A stretch of DNA of 29,756 nt from Fragilaria crotonensis (lineage: Eukaryota > Bacillariophyta > Fragilariophyceae > Fragilariales > Fragilariaceae), in contig JAKSYS010000729.1 of assembly GCA_022925895.1 (NCBI GenBank), positions 1-29,756 of the forward strand, in the 5' to 3' direction. Below are positions 9,765-18,637 of this stretch, piece after piece. A program made the position numbers and the translations under genes. Every line of letters begins with the position of its first letter. Position 1 is the stretch's first letter. A model generated the notes under the pieces. The model searched no databases. It was not told the DNA's origin and saw only the letters and a list, made by a program, of their open reading frames with translations.

Positions 9765-11282
9765 TCATAGTCGGGAGGGGAGTTCGAATGAAAAGTGCTT
9801 GACAAGTTGCGCCAATACCAAGACGGCTTCGGTCATGGCAAATTTCGTGCCGGCACAGGAACGAGCGCCACCCGAAAAGGCTAAAAAGGCTTTGCGATTG
9901 GCTGGTGCGATTCCCTCCTTGTCGTCACCCCCAGCACTGGGCGATGCGACAGTGTCATTCTCAAATCGCTCCTTCCAAACGCCGTCTTCATCGTGATACG
10001 CCCAACGATCAGGGCGAAATTCGGCAGGGCGTTCAAAGTGTTCCTCCATACGCTGAATGGTCCAAATGGGGATCAACAAGAAGGTGTCCGGAGGCAGAGT
10101 CAATCCTCCGCTGAGTGTCAATGGTTTTTCCAACGTTCGCGATGTGACAATGGCCGGAGGGTATAAACGCAGCGTTTCCAAAAGGACACCCTTGCAGTAT
10201 GGCAATGCGTCTGGATTGTTCACATCCGCTTTAGCAATCTCTGCCAGGCACGTCTTCTCCACGTCTGGAAACGTCGCGATATGGTACAGTGCGTACGTCA
10301 GTGTGATGGAAGTCGTATCGTAGCCTGCAAACAGCAAGGACATGAGCACGTCCGAAACTGCAGTCTCGGAAAGGTGACTGCTGTCAATATTGTCCTTGCC
10401 CTCCTCCATCCCCAGCAAAAGCCCATTCAGCATGTCCTTGGGACGTTTTTCCTTCGGCAAGGCCAATCGTTCTCGGACGAGGCTTCCCAGAAAATCTTGT
10501 AGAAGCTTTCGCTCTCGATGGTGACGACGATTTCGCGCTGTTGGAATCCAGTAGAAATAATCTGTCACAGACGACGGATTGAACAGTCGCCTGCTCAACT
10601 CTTCTCCCAAGTAATCAAATGCAACGGCGAGAGACGAAGGTTGGAGCTTGCTACAGCAGCCCAAGTCTCGACTTAGGGCGGTTTGACCAAAAATATCAAT
10701 GGTAATCATCTTCATGAGGGCTCCAATATCTCTCTGAATTGCTTCGTGGGGCTTCCCATGTTCCTTGAGTGACGCGAGCAATACCGACATGACCTTCAGA
10801 ATTTCGGGCTGTGCCTCATTGAGTGCAGCAGGCGTGAAGGCTCGCAGGATGGAACTGCGATGAAATTTCCATTCCTTCCCAGTGAGAAATCCAATATTTT
10901 GGGGACCGAGAAATTTGTCCATGTGTACCCGAAAAGCGGGGACAGGCTTTCGGTAGTTGGATCCATTCAACACGGCTCGTGCATCGTCGACGCTAGTGAC
11001 AGTAACAGCCTTTCTGGACATGAACCAAAGTGCTGTTTGTCCATATTTGTTGGAATAGTCCCGAGTTAATCGCGGCTGGCCGGTACGAAAGTCTCCACCA
11101 AGACTGGAGATATGACCGAGTAGCCAGTGCGCGTTGGGCGGTGTGGGAAGTGATGCAAATTGTTTCCTTTGTTTAAGGACTTGGAAGAAGTAGGTCAGAC
11201 CGAAATACAGGGCACTGCCAAGTCCGACGGCGACGGTAACCAGCGATGCAATCGACCATGATAGAAAAGTAGAGATCATCAT
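9765..11282 (-). CDS. cytochrome P450 monooxygenase, C-terminus lost by a one-base frameshift
   Basis: Close paralog of the P450 at 5418-7010, collinear with it over the whole length. The ATG at 11282 gives 505 residues. It has an N-terminal anchor (LSWSIASLVTVAVGLGSALY), a canonical I-helix AGYDTT, ETLRLYPP, FRPDRW, and the heme loop FSGGARSCAG with Cys at residue 476, exactly as in the sister gene. After FELP the frame runs into SRL-stop, because the plus strand has GGGG at 9777-9780 where the sister has GGG. In the shifted frame the usual tail is still intact (DYELIPERVGLVQRPRD) down to a stop at 9689, with no further damage. So this is a very recent lesion, an assembly indel, or a tolerated truncation of about 28 residues that removes terminal beta strands. 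It has its own promoter, similar to that of the sister gene. Confidence 0.9.
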   Translation of the reverse strand: MMISTFLSWSIASLVTVAVGLGSALYFGLTYFFQVLKQRKQFASLPTPPNAHWLLGHISSLGGDFRTGQPRLTRDYSNKYGQTALWFMSRKAVTVTSVDDARAVLNGSNYRKPVPAFRVHMDKFLGPQNIGFLTGKEWKFHRSSILRAFTPAALNEAQPEILKVMSVLLASLKEHGKPHEAIQRDIGALMKMITIDIFGQTALSRDLGCCSKLQPSSLAVAFDYLGEELSRRLFNPSSVTDYFYWIPTARNRRHHRERKLLQDFLGSLVRERLALPKEKRPKDMLNGLLLGMEEGKDNIDSSHLSETAVSDVLMSLLFAGYDTTSITLTYALYHIATFPDVEKTCLAEIAKADVNNPDALPYCKGVLLETLRLYPPAIVTSRTLEKPLTLSGGLTLPPDTFLLIPIWTIQRMEEHFERPAEFRPDRWAYHDEDGVWKERFENDTVASPSAGGDDKEGIAPANRKAFLAFSGGARSCAGTKFAMTEAVLVLAQLVKHFSFELPSRL

Positions 11283-11822
11283 GGACGGATGTAAGGAAGG
11301 CTGAACAGTTCGCTTCGTGCGCGATCTCAATGCTGCAAAGTATGGTTGTAAATGAATTCTTTGAATTGCTCGACGATGATCTGATGTTTTTGCTCTTGGA
11401 TGTGAAATGATGTCTCGTGGAATGGCTGTATCCTATCATACAACTCTGACGAGTGCGAGATTCAGGATCCAGCTGTCGGAGCCAGCCCTCATCAGATATG
11501 ACATACTACGGTAGTCGTATGGCATATCAGGTTGAAAATGGTACTGGTACTAGTTGTTTAGTACTCCAGTACAATAGTCTACAGTAGGAATTCGTGAGGA
11601 TCGTGCGAAATGCTCCGAGTGAAGCAAAAAGCATGAAACGATACCCTTCCATTCTGAACGTGTTGAATCTTGCACACATTAACTGTTAACGCACCTACTA
11701 CTAGAGGAAGTCTTTTCTAATAGGATGCTACATTTTTAGTTTGACAATAAACTGGCTACCCCGACCTCCTCAAACGTCAAACTATATGTACCGTAAACGG
11801 TGGTAACACTGAACTAGGCTCG
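11283..11822. other. intergenic between the P450 array and the membrane-protein family
   Basis: Bases 11283-11460 are the putative P450 promoter, shared with 7011-7200. The stretch 11535-11590 is rich in GTAC/TAGTAC words. The remainder has no credible frame. No poly(A) signal could be assigned with confidence for the convergent end at 11823. Confidence 0.45.
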
Positions 11823-13931
11823 TCATTCGTGAGCAAGAGAATCGTCATCGTCCTCGCCCTTCCTAGTTCCTGATGACAGGTAGTTTCTCCATGTTACCAT
11901 TGGTTTGATTTCCTTCGAGAGCGGCAAGAATTGGGGCTCTGCAGAGCGGCGGCATCGATCGCATCCAGCCGAGGTACACCTGTGGACGTCCAGCGTAGTC
12001 TCTATCAAGTCAGCACACGCTGCATTGAAGCCGTCAATGAAGCCTTTGCAGTATGCAGCCATCGATTCTTCGCTGGTGTAACCCAACGTTCTGGCAAATT
12101 CTTCGAGAGATTCTTGAGACGGAGGCTTGTTGCTGTCCCTACTTTCGCGATCGCCCTTACCGTTCCGAAACTCCTTGAATTGAGCGACACGATAGGCATA
12201 TCCATCCTTGTACCCTCGACTGTAAGCTTCCTCCGGTCCTCCATCAGGCAGACCATCAACTTCACGTTCCCGGGGCTTGAGTCGCCTGACAAGCAGAAAA
12301 GCAAGGAGTGCCAGGAGCGCAGTACCGGCAACAGCTGCTGCCACTGCGGCAACGGGAAAGGTAGGCTCCGACGACCCAAGGCTCACTACCGAAGACCCAG
12401 CGTCTGAAGTGTCGTCCCCGCCGTCGCACTCCGAGACATCATTTGTCATGGAAATGCTCTTGATTCTCTCATCCTTGTCGGCAACGTCATCCAGGGATTG
12501 CTCGATGATAGCGAGGACACGGCACTTGACATCAGTAGCGTTTGAGCTTTCTTCTTTTGCCACATAAACAGTCATCCCTCCATCAGTGCAACCCTCTCTG
12601 CAGGATTCACCAGGAACGTCTTCTGGAAGTGCGGACACAGCTAGGAATGAATTCAAGCGACGCCGATCGCTTTTCTCGTCACAAACCACAAGCTCCTCCG
12701 CAACAGCATCCAGAAGTGCCGTTTCAATTACTTTGCGTGTCTCATCCATGTCAATCAGGCTGTCATCAATGGTGACATCGTATGTATACAATACTTCTAC
12801 GCCAACCGCATCTTCTGGTACATTCCCATCGCAAGAAACAATCTCATGGAGCCCCTTACTAGGTGCCGCGGATGGACTGGCAGCCTTGGATGGTGCAGGC
12901 GCAGGTTCTGGCTCAGAGGCATCGTCGTCGGAACTGCTGCCATCCTCGGCATCATCGTTGTCATCCTCATCGTCACAATCGTCGTCGTCGTCGTCATCAT
13001 CATCATCATCGCCATCATCATCATATCCCTTTTTACCTCCCTTGTTGCCTCCTTTCTTACCTCCCTTCTTGCCTCCCTTTTTTCCACCTTTCTTACCGCC
13101 TTTCTTGCCTTCCACTTCGGTGTAATCATTGTCCGCTTCATCATCTTCGTGATCAGTACCATCATCGTTACAATCACTTCCGCCGTCATCAGAGCCATCG
13201 TCGTCATAGCCCTTCTTGCCTCCCTTTTTTCCGCCTTTCTTCCCTTCCTTTTCGGTGTAGTCATCTGCGGCTCCATCATCATCTCCGTGATCACTACCAT
13301 CATCATTGCAATCACCGCCATTGTCATCAGAGTCATGATCGTCGTATCCCTTCTTTCCGCCTTTCTTCCCTTCCTTGTGACCTTTCATGATTACCGACTC
13401 ACCGCCGCAATCACATTGACACTCGTCGTGATAACATTCACAATCGCAATCGTCGTCGTCGTTGGATTTGTACCATCCTTCCTCGTCCGACTCAGCTCGT
13501 CTGATACACAAATTGTGAGTAAGAAAATGATGAATACAATGTCATGTTCGAAAAACCTTGGATTCAAAGAAGCAAACTGAAGAATGAAATGCAGGTAAGT
13601 AGGATCATCATTTCCGTAGACAAGCCTAGGTGTGGATCTCCTAAGTCACTCCTTGTCACCACTTCCCTCTCTCGCGAAGGCCCATAAATCGAGACATCAA
13701 GCTGAATTTTAATGTGAGAGTATCGAAAGAGACGTACCTTTGATTCACGAGGCCTCCACCCAAGCCCAATGTTCGACGAGTATTCTTGTAGCCAACGCCG
13801 TCTTCGTTCACACCAAGCGATGTTGGATGTGTCCTTGTAGAAGCCAGTCGTCCGCTCTTTTGTACTCTGGCGACGGAAGGGGCCGTCAAGCCGAGTATAA
13901 TGGTCAACGTCAGGAGTTTAGCTGCCTTCAT
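11823..13931 (-). CDS. type I membrane protein with alternating Lys-Gly/Asp blocks and a Cys motif (two exons)
   Basis: Function unknown. Exon 1 is 13738-13931, starting with ATG and a signal peptide (MKAAKLLTLTIILGLTAPSVA). The intron is 13501-13737 (GTACGT...TATCAG, phase 2, AG|A). Exon 2 is 13500-11823; total 623 residues. After the signal come CxCxCx4CxCxC (Cys83 to Cys96), then three tandem units of a (GKKG)n run followed by about 30 Asp-rich residues with a conserved DCNDDG(S/T)DH, the last ending in a long Asp run. A Pro/Ala/Ser linker leads to a conserved lumenal domain (VLYTYDVTIDDSLID... to EELVVC, then four or more Cys), a membrane span (about 446-469) and a 154-residue cytosolic tail with YKDGYAYRV, AYCKGFIDGF and DVHRCTSAGCDRC. 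An RTL in exon 1 might be an RXL-type processing site. The architecture recalls diatom silica-vesicle (SAP/silicanin-like) proteins, as hypothesis. The neighbour at 14974-16786 is a paralog. Confidence 0.83.
13026..13375 (-). repeat. in-frame tandem repeat: (GKKG)n plus Asp-rich block, about three units
   Basis: Within the membrane-protein gene, a unit of about 45 codons recurs. Each has a KKGG run (2, 3 and about 7 iterations in successive units), then YDD.., (G)DCNDDG(S/T)DH, an Asp/Glu/Ala stretch and YTE(K/V)E. The third unit passes into an uninterrupted Asp run. The result alternates strong positive and strong negative blocks. Confidence 0.85.
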
Positions 13932-14973
13932 TGGAACTGTTGGATTTTATTTATGCCTTTCGTCGATGCTGCTCAGGGAGACTTGTTTGCCGAACTTTGG
14001 CTTTCCTAGAGATCTTCCGATCCGTTTTCGCGTTCCTTTCACTTTGTCAAGCGCCAAATGTGGTTCGAATTTGCCGGTCTGAGTTGCAGAGAAAACCTGG
14101 CGACAGATCACAAATTTGTTGTTTGGTAGAACCAATTTTGAACCGATATTTGGCTCGTGACACACCATAAACGAGCTGTGGAACCGTTTCCACTATAGGG
14201 GGAAAAGGACGACAATCCCGCGAAACGGAACGTGGTATAGGATGTCACACATATAACTGGCTACGTTGCAGAAAATTTAGCTCATTATTCGGCCATCATT
14301 TCAAACTTTATTTCAGAGTGCGCGTATGATCACCCGTTTCGTAAGCATCATACGGCTCCAATTACAAAATTTGGCTCCTGGCCGCACCTTTGCATGCCGA
14401 TCTTGACTGAATAATACCGAAACCAAAAACCTTATTGGTTCGATCCCAGTTGTATAGTTCATACTCCGCGGATGCCCCTCCATCGCGATGTCCAAAGTCC
14501 AAGGAGAAAGCCGAAGCTATGAGTTTTATGGATTTTTTCTCCATCTGATGTCTAACGGTTGGGCATTTCTAAGCCTTGTACTACTATGGGTAGTGTGGAC
14601 GCCTTTGCCTTTCCCTCCTCACCGACACGCTTATCTACATGGCTTCCCCGAATCAGATCGACCGGTCAATCGCATCGTTCGTGAGATAAAGCCAAATGAT
14701 GTCGGGCGTTCGTGCAGCCTGGTAATTGCTAACACTAGTGTACCTGGTAGCGTCAGATGCATTTTCTTTACTATACATATACGAATTGTCACTGTCCCAA
14801 CGTCTTGAGTCGATGAAGTAACGTGTCACGGGCTGGCTGACGCCATCACATCGACCCAAAATTTGACGTGGTTGCCTCAAACCGTACCTTCATATCGTTC
14901 ATGTTCGCTGAAATAGCGCGACCATTCCAAGGAGGCGTGCATTTCTCGGGCAACGTTCTGAGTAGAAATGCTT
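13932..14973. other. intergenic between the two membrane-protein paralogs
   Basis: The 5' flank of the 11823-13931 gene and the 3' flank of the 14974-16786 gene. Short open frames occur on both strands (for example near 14313-14544), but none has a domain, a signal or a paralog in this window. I see no RNA gene or clear repeat. Confidence 0.45.
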
Positions 14974-16786
14974 TCAGGTGCAACACAAATCGAAAGAGCA
15001 ACAATCAGGCTCCTTCACGAGCGGCTGAAACTGCGGTTTCGTATCTTTGCGACAGAGCTCACAACGAGCAGAGTTACATTTATGGACATCACACGTAGTA
15101 TGAATCAAGTCAGCAGACGCAGCGTCGTATCCGTCCCTGAACCCATTGCAGTAGGCATCAATCGAATCTTCAAGATTGAATCCCAAAACAAAGGCATTTC
15201 CCTCTAGCTCCGTCCGAGTTGGCATGTCGTCGCACACACTCGCAGAGTCATCCTTGTTTTGACGCCCAGCCTTGAATTCATCAACACGATAAGCATATCC
15301 ATCCCTGTAGCCACATTTATACGCTTCTGTCGCTCCGCCATCTGGTGACCAGACATGAACAACATCCTGACGAGCTTGAGGTTTGCGACGTCGCCGCAAT
15401 ACGAAGAAGGCCAAGAGTGCAAACAGAGCAGCCGCTACTGCACCCGCTGTCACGCCAGCAACTGGGAAGGATGGTTCAGCCGAATTCATGCTTACAACAG
15501 AAACAGGTGGTGGAGTGTCACTTTCGTTGTCGCACTGCAAATCCTCATTCTCAGGCAAGGTGATGCTGGTGATCCCAGGATTTTCGGCCAAAATGTCAGC
15601 AATGGTCGCGTTCATCGTCGCAAGGGCGCGACACTGGCTTTCCGTTGAATTTGATTCGCTTTCCGGCACAAAGACAGTCATTCCTCCCTCAGTGCAAGTG
15701 TTTCCGCAAGATTTGTCCTCAGGAAGAGCCGACACGGCAACGCCGCCGCCGGAACTCAATCCGCGTCCACCTCCTTCGTCATCGCAAACCACAAGCTCCT
15801 TGGCAACTGAATCCAAGAATGCTTTTTCAATGATTTCGCGTGCCTCGTCAATGTCCATCAGGCTCTCATCAATTGTAACCTGGTAACGGTATGGGACGTC
15901 CAGAGCGACGGCCTGTTCGGGGACGAACCCTTCGCAGGAAACAGTGCGGAACAGCTCCTTGGTGGGCGCAGAAGTTGGGCTGGTGGTTACAAAAAGACTC
16001 GGCGGCAGAACTATTTCAGGAATCGAAGTCGGCGGAGGAGTCGAAGGCGCCAGTGATCCACTTCCGGCGTTCCCTTTCTTGCCGCCGTTTCCAGAATTCC
16101 CCTTCTTGCCGCTCTCACCAGAGTTCCCCTTCTTGCTGCTCTCGCCAGAGTTCCCCTTCTTGCCGCCCTTGCCAGAGTTCCCTATCTTGCCGCTCTCACC
16201 GGAGTTTCCTTTCTTGCCGCCGTTTCCAGAGTCTCGACCACTTTCACATTGGCACGTGCACTGCCCGTTGTGACATTTGCAATGACAGCCTCCGTCGTCC
16301 TCACTGGACGTTTCACTTGATCCATACCCACTCTTCCCTGAGGAGTGTGTGCCTCCCTTTCCAGATCCTCCCTTTCCGTTACTCATTCGATAACTGCTTT
16401 TCTTGCCGGATCCTCCCTTGCCGCTACTCATTCGGTGTGCAACTTTCTTGCCGGATCCTCTCTTGCCACTCCTCCCTCGGCGCTTGGTACGTCTTGGGCA
16501 TAAAGAGAAAAGACGGGTCGACACTGGGTGAGACAATGTGCTTATTTCCTTGACGGAAAAAAGGTCAAAAGAACGTACCTTGGAATGAGGATGTCACCAA
16601 CCGACAGCATTCGTGAGAACTCGTTGACTAGTACTGGTTGGGCAACGTCAGCAGCCCGAGTACCGCGGTGGTGGCGTCGATGGTCCAACAACAGCACCTT
16701 ACCGTCATGATGGGAGCGAACCGATGCACAGGAAGGAGGAGTCAAAAACACAGGATCAGGATGGCAATGACGAGTGACGATCTCAT
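14974..16786 (-). CDS. type I membrane protein paralog, Ser/Gly/Lys/Asn-rich, with a probable one-base lesion in exon 1
   Basis: Paralog of the 11823-13931 gene; function unknown. Exon 2 (16492-14974) is fully open. The intron 16578-16493 (86 bp, GTACGT...CCCAAG) has the same phase and AG|A junction as the sister. Exon 1 (16786-16579) starts with ATG and a signal-like MRSSLVIAILILCF, but meets TGA at a T5 run (about 16744-16748). The open frame resumes one base out of register (LTPPSCASVRSHHDGK...) and reaches the donor in the right phase, so a single missing T explains it. The mature part has SGKGGSGKK repeats, the same CxCxCx4CxCxC block (16246-16287), GNSGESGKKGNSG repeats and a Pro/Thr/Ser linker. 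Then come the conserved lumenal domain (YRYQVTIDESLMDIDEAR ... EELVVC-like), a membrane span and a cytosolic tail with YRDGYAYRV, AYCNGFRDGY and DVHKCNSARCELC. The tail ends in a Cys-rich DCCSFDLCCT. Confidence 0.8.
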
Positions 16787-16847
16787 TGAATTATATGTTC
16801 GTAAAGATGAAAGAAGAAATTCAACGATGCTATCAAATATCTGACTT

Positions 16848-17064
16848 GGTCCTGGCGTTCCAGATAACGTAGACACAGCTTTCGCGGGGAAGTCCTATCC
16901 GCCTTGATGAGGAGAGAGGGGGGTGTACACCGAGGGCGCTGAAACAGGGAGTGTAACAGATTTGTGAGTTGATATCTACGGTACGTTCCCACCTTGACAT
17001 CGATTTGTACTCGGGTGATCCAGCATAAGCTTTGAACCAATTATCATGTACGGCCGGCTCGATG
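16848..17064 (-). promoter_or_regulatory. upstream conserved block, copy 1
   Basis: Upstream of the 14974-16786 gene. It shares ordered words with two further blocks at 18231-18443 and 18474-18637: TCCTGGCG(T/A)TCCAG, GTCCTATCCG(C/T)CTTGATGAG, a (G/C)TAACA-type core and a GGCCGGCTCGA-like end. Conservation between paralog upstreams suggests a shared promoter region, or only shared descent. Confidence 0.5.
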
Positions 17065-17334
17065 TGGCCAGTATTCCAGTAATAAATATATATAGCAAGT
17101 CCCAACTTTTTCCGTGTGACGAGGCATATACTTAATACATGTATGATGACCTACTGGTATGAGTCGTGCAAGTGAACATAAAAGGATGCCTTCACTTAGA
17201 AAAAGTAGTTCACCCTCTCCGATGGGATTGGTCAGTAGCGCCGCTATTGCGTTGTTTACATGATCGGCGGGCTCATTCCCGGCAATTTCCTAGCTCTATA
17301 CAAGATTCTTCATGGTTTGGCGCCTTCATTTGAT

Positions 17335-17440
17335 TTCTGCGAGGAATCTATCGATTGATTCAAACCCCTTGGCGTATGCCGCAAATGTCTCCTTTCCACT
17401 AAAGTGCACCCATGTGTAGCCGTAGTTTACCAACTGTCAA
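17335..17440 (-). pseudogene. fragment of the membrane-protein cytosolic tail
   Basis: The minus strand encodes YGYTWVHF..KETFAAYAKGFESID, similar to the tail segment LGYTSEESMAAYCKGFIDGF of the intact gene. It is a short isolated relic with no neighbouring domains in frame. Confidence 0.5.
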
Positions 17441-17699
17441 CCCTTCCAACTGCTCTCAACAGCCCTCCAGTACTCGAAGAATGTAGAGGATTACCGGAAT
17501 GTTTGTTTGTTGTTTGTTTTATGTTGCTCATCGTGGCAACGCCGCGCTGTTTTGCACAACATTGAAACTACTTCTGCAATTCTAGTACAGAACACTTTTC
17601 GATTTGTTGATTTGGACGCACCGCTCCATCAGTAAGATTTGCCGTGTTCCGAGAGGGTGCCGTGTGCGTTCGGCGGAATCCACTGCACAACAAATTACC

Positions 17700-18163
17700 G
17701 GTATTGTTGTGGAACAAAGCTTGGGACGCTTCCGAAATGGCACGACAGCGCGCTGCAGTGTTTGAGATCTACTATGCTGCCGGTGAAAAGAAGTACATCA
17801 TAAGCTGGTATCCATGTGTTGGGATTCAAATTCCGACAAGCTGAAGAACTCTGACACGATTGTCTCACTTGAATTCTTGGCAGCGGGCTTTCCATTTAGA
17901 ACGTCGCGTTCACTGCAGCAAGGAATGGTGAAGAGTTGGCCATGTTTAACGCATCGCCAACTTGATTGAACCATCGAAGTATTTGAAGCCCTTGTTGTCA
18001 ACAATATTCCAATAAACTTGTTGAACGTCAAACGGGTGTGCCGTCGCGGTGGCTTCGACTGTCCAACAAAATTCTGCTTTCCATCATGGGGGTGAGCCGA
18101 ATCTAAAGTCGTGGGAATCAGACCGCAAAGGGCCAACCATACGCCGACGAGTGAAGGCCTCAT
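17700..18163 (-). pseudogene. third membrane-protein copy, collapsed relic
   Basis: It starts with an ATG at 18163 and a signal peptide (MRPSLVGVWLALCGLIPTTL) followed by DSAHPHDGK, matching exon 1 of the 14974-16786 gene (MRSSLVIAILILC..., then SVRSHHDGK). Further down the minus strand, IVDLKHCSALSC and VPSFVP (about 17790-17720) match the tail motif DVHKCNSARC...PQFQP. The repeat region, lumenal domain and membrane span are missing between them. A 121-codon frame remains open from the ATG, but it does not encode the family's domains. Confidence 0.6.
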
Positions 18164-18230
18164 TTGATATTGTGCTCGTTGAGGTGGGATAAGTGCTGCA
18201 ATGCAACGCTTCTACCTTGCAACTGTCTTT

Positions 18231-18443
18231 GTCCTGGCGATCCAGGCTATTATAACAACCGTTGTGCGGAGACGTCCTATCCGTCTTGATGAGCGAGAGA
18301 TGAGGTTGTTTGCTTGAAATCGGAAACGTTACATATTTTACAGTTTGGAAGTTGACGTCAACGCGGATCTTGGCGAGGTCGACTGCGGCCAGTTCTGCAA
18401 ATCAGGATTGATCTAATTACAAAGGACGGCCGGCTTGCTCGAC
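18231..18443 (-). promoter_or_regulatory. upstream conserved block, copy 2
   Basis: Upstream of the third-copy relic, similar to 16848-17064: TCCTGGCGATCCAG, GTCCTATCCGTCTTGATGAG, then GTTACAT..., and a final GGCCGGCTTGCTCGA. Confidence 0.5.
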
Positions 18444-18473
18444 TTTTCTCCTTTCTCTTCATGTTGACGCAGG

Positions 18474-18637
18474 TTTCTTGGGGATTTCCTATCTATCGTG
18501 ACCGTAGAGAAGTGCCCTGAGGGTAAGGAAATCGGTAACATCACACAGTTTTGTTTTGTCATGCACGATACGCTGATCTTAGCGACGTCGCCTTCATTAG
18601 GATTGCGGCAATGAACATCGATGGCCGACGGCTCGAT
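18474..18637 (-). promoter_or_regulatory. upstream conserved block, copy 3 (orphan)
   Basis: A weaker third copy without a gene beside it: TTTCCTATCTATCGTGACCG, GGTAACATCACACAGTTTTG and GGCCGACGGCTCGAT in the same order as the other two blocks. It suggests that a fourth family member was once here or that the block itself duplicated. Confidence 0.4.

Noticed and set aside
13026..13375. CRISPR-like array
   Set aside because: The repeat is an in-frame amino-acid repeat with no unique spacers, in a eukaryotic spliced gene.
12797..13580. Long frames overlapping the repeat exon in other registers (Met/Thr-rich, Ile/Val-rich and His-rich)
   Set aside because: They are other readings of the GAC/GAT and AAG/GGC codon repeats. 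The correct frame is fixed by the signal exon, the splice phase and the conserved downstream domain.
14432..14456. tRNA-like T-arm (ATTGG-TTCGATC-CCAGT)
   Set aside because: The 3' acceptor strand would be TGTATAG, and no matching 5' strand, D-arm or anticodon arm lies at the right distance upstream.
14313..14544. Small overlapping minus-strand frames (GHRDGGASAEYELYNWDRTNK)
   Set aside because: No domain, signal or paralog. Too short to call in an AT-rich spacer.
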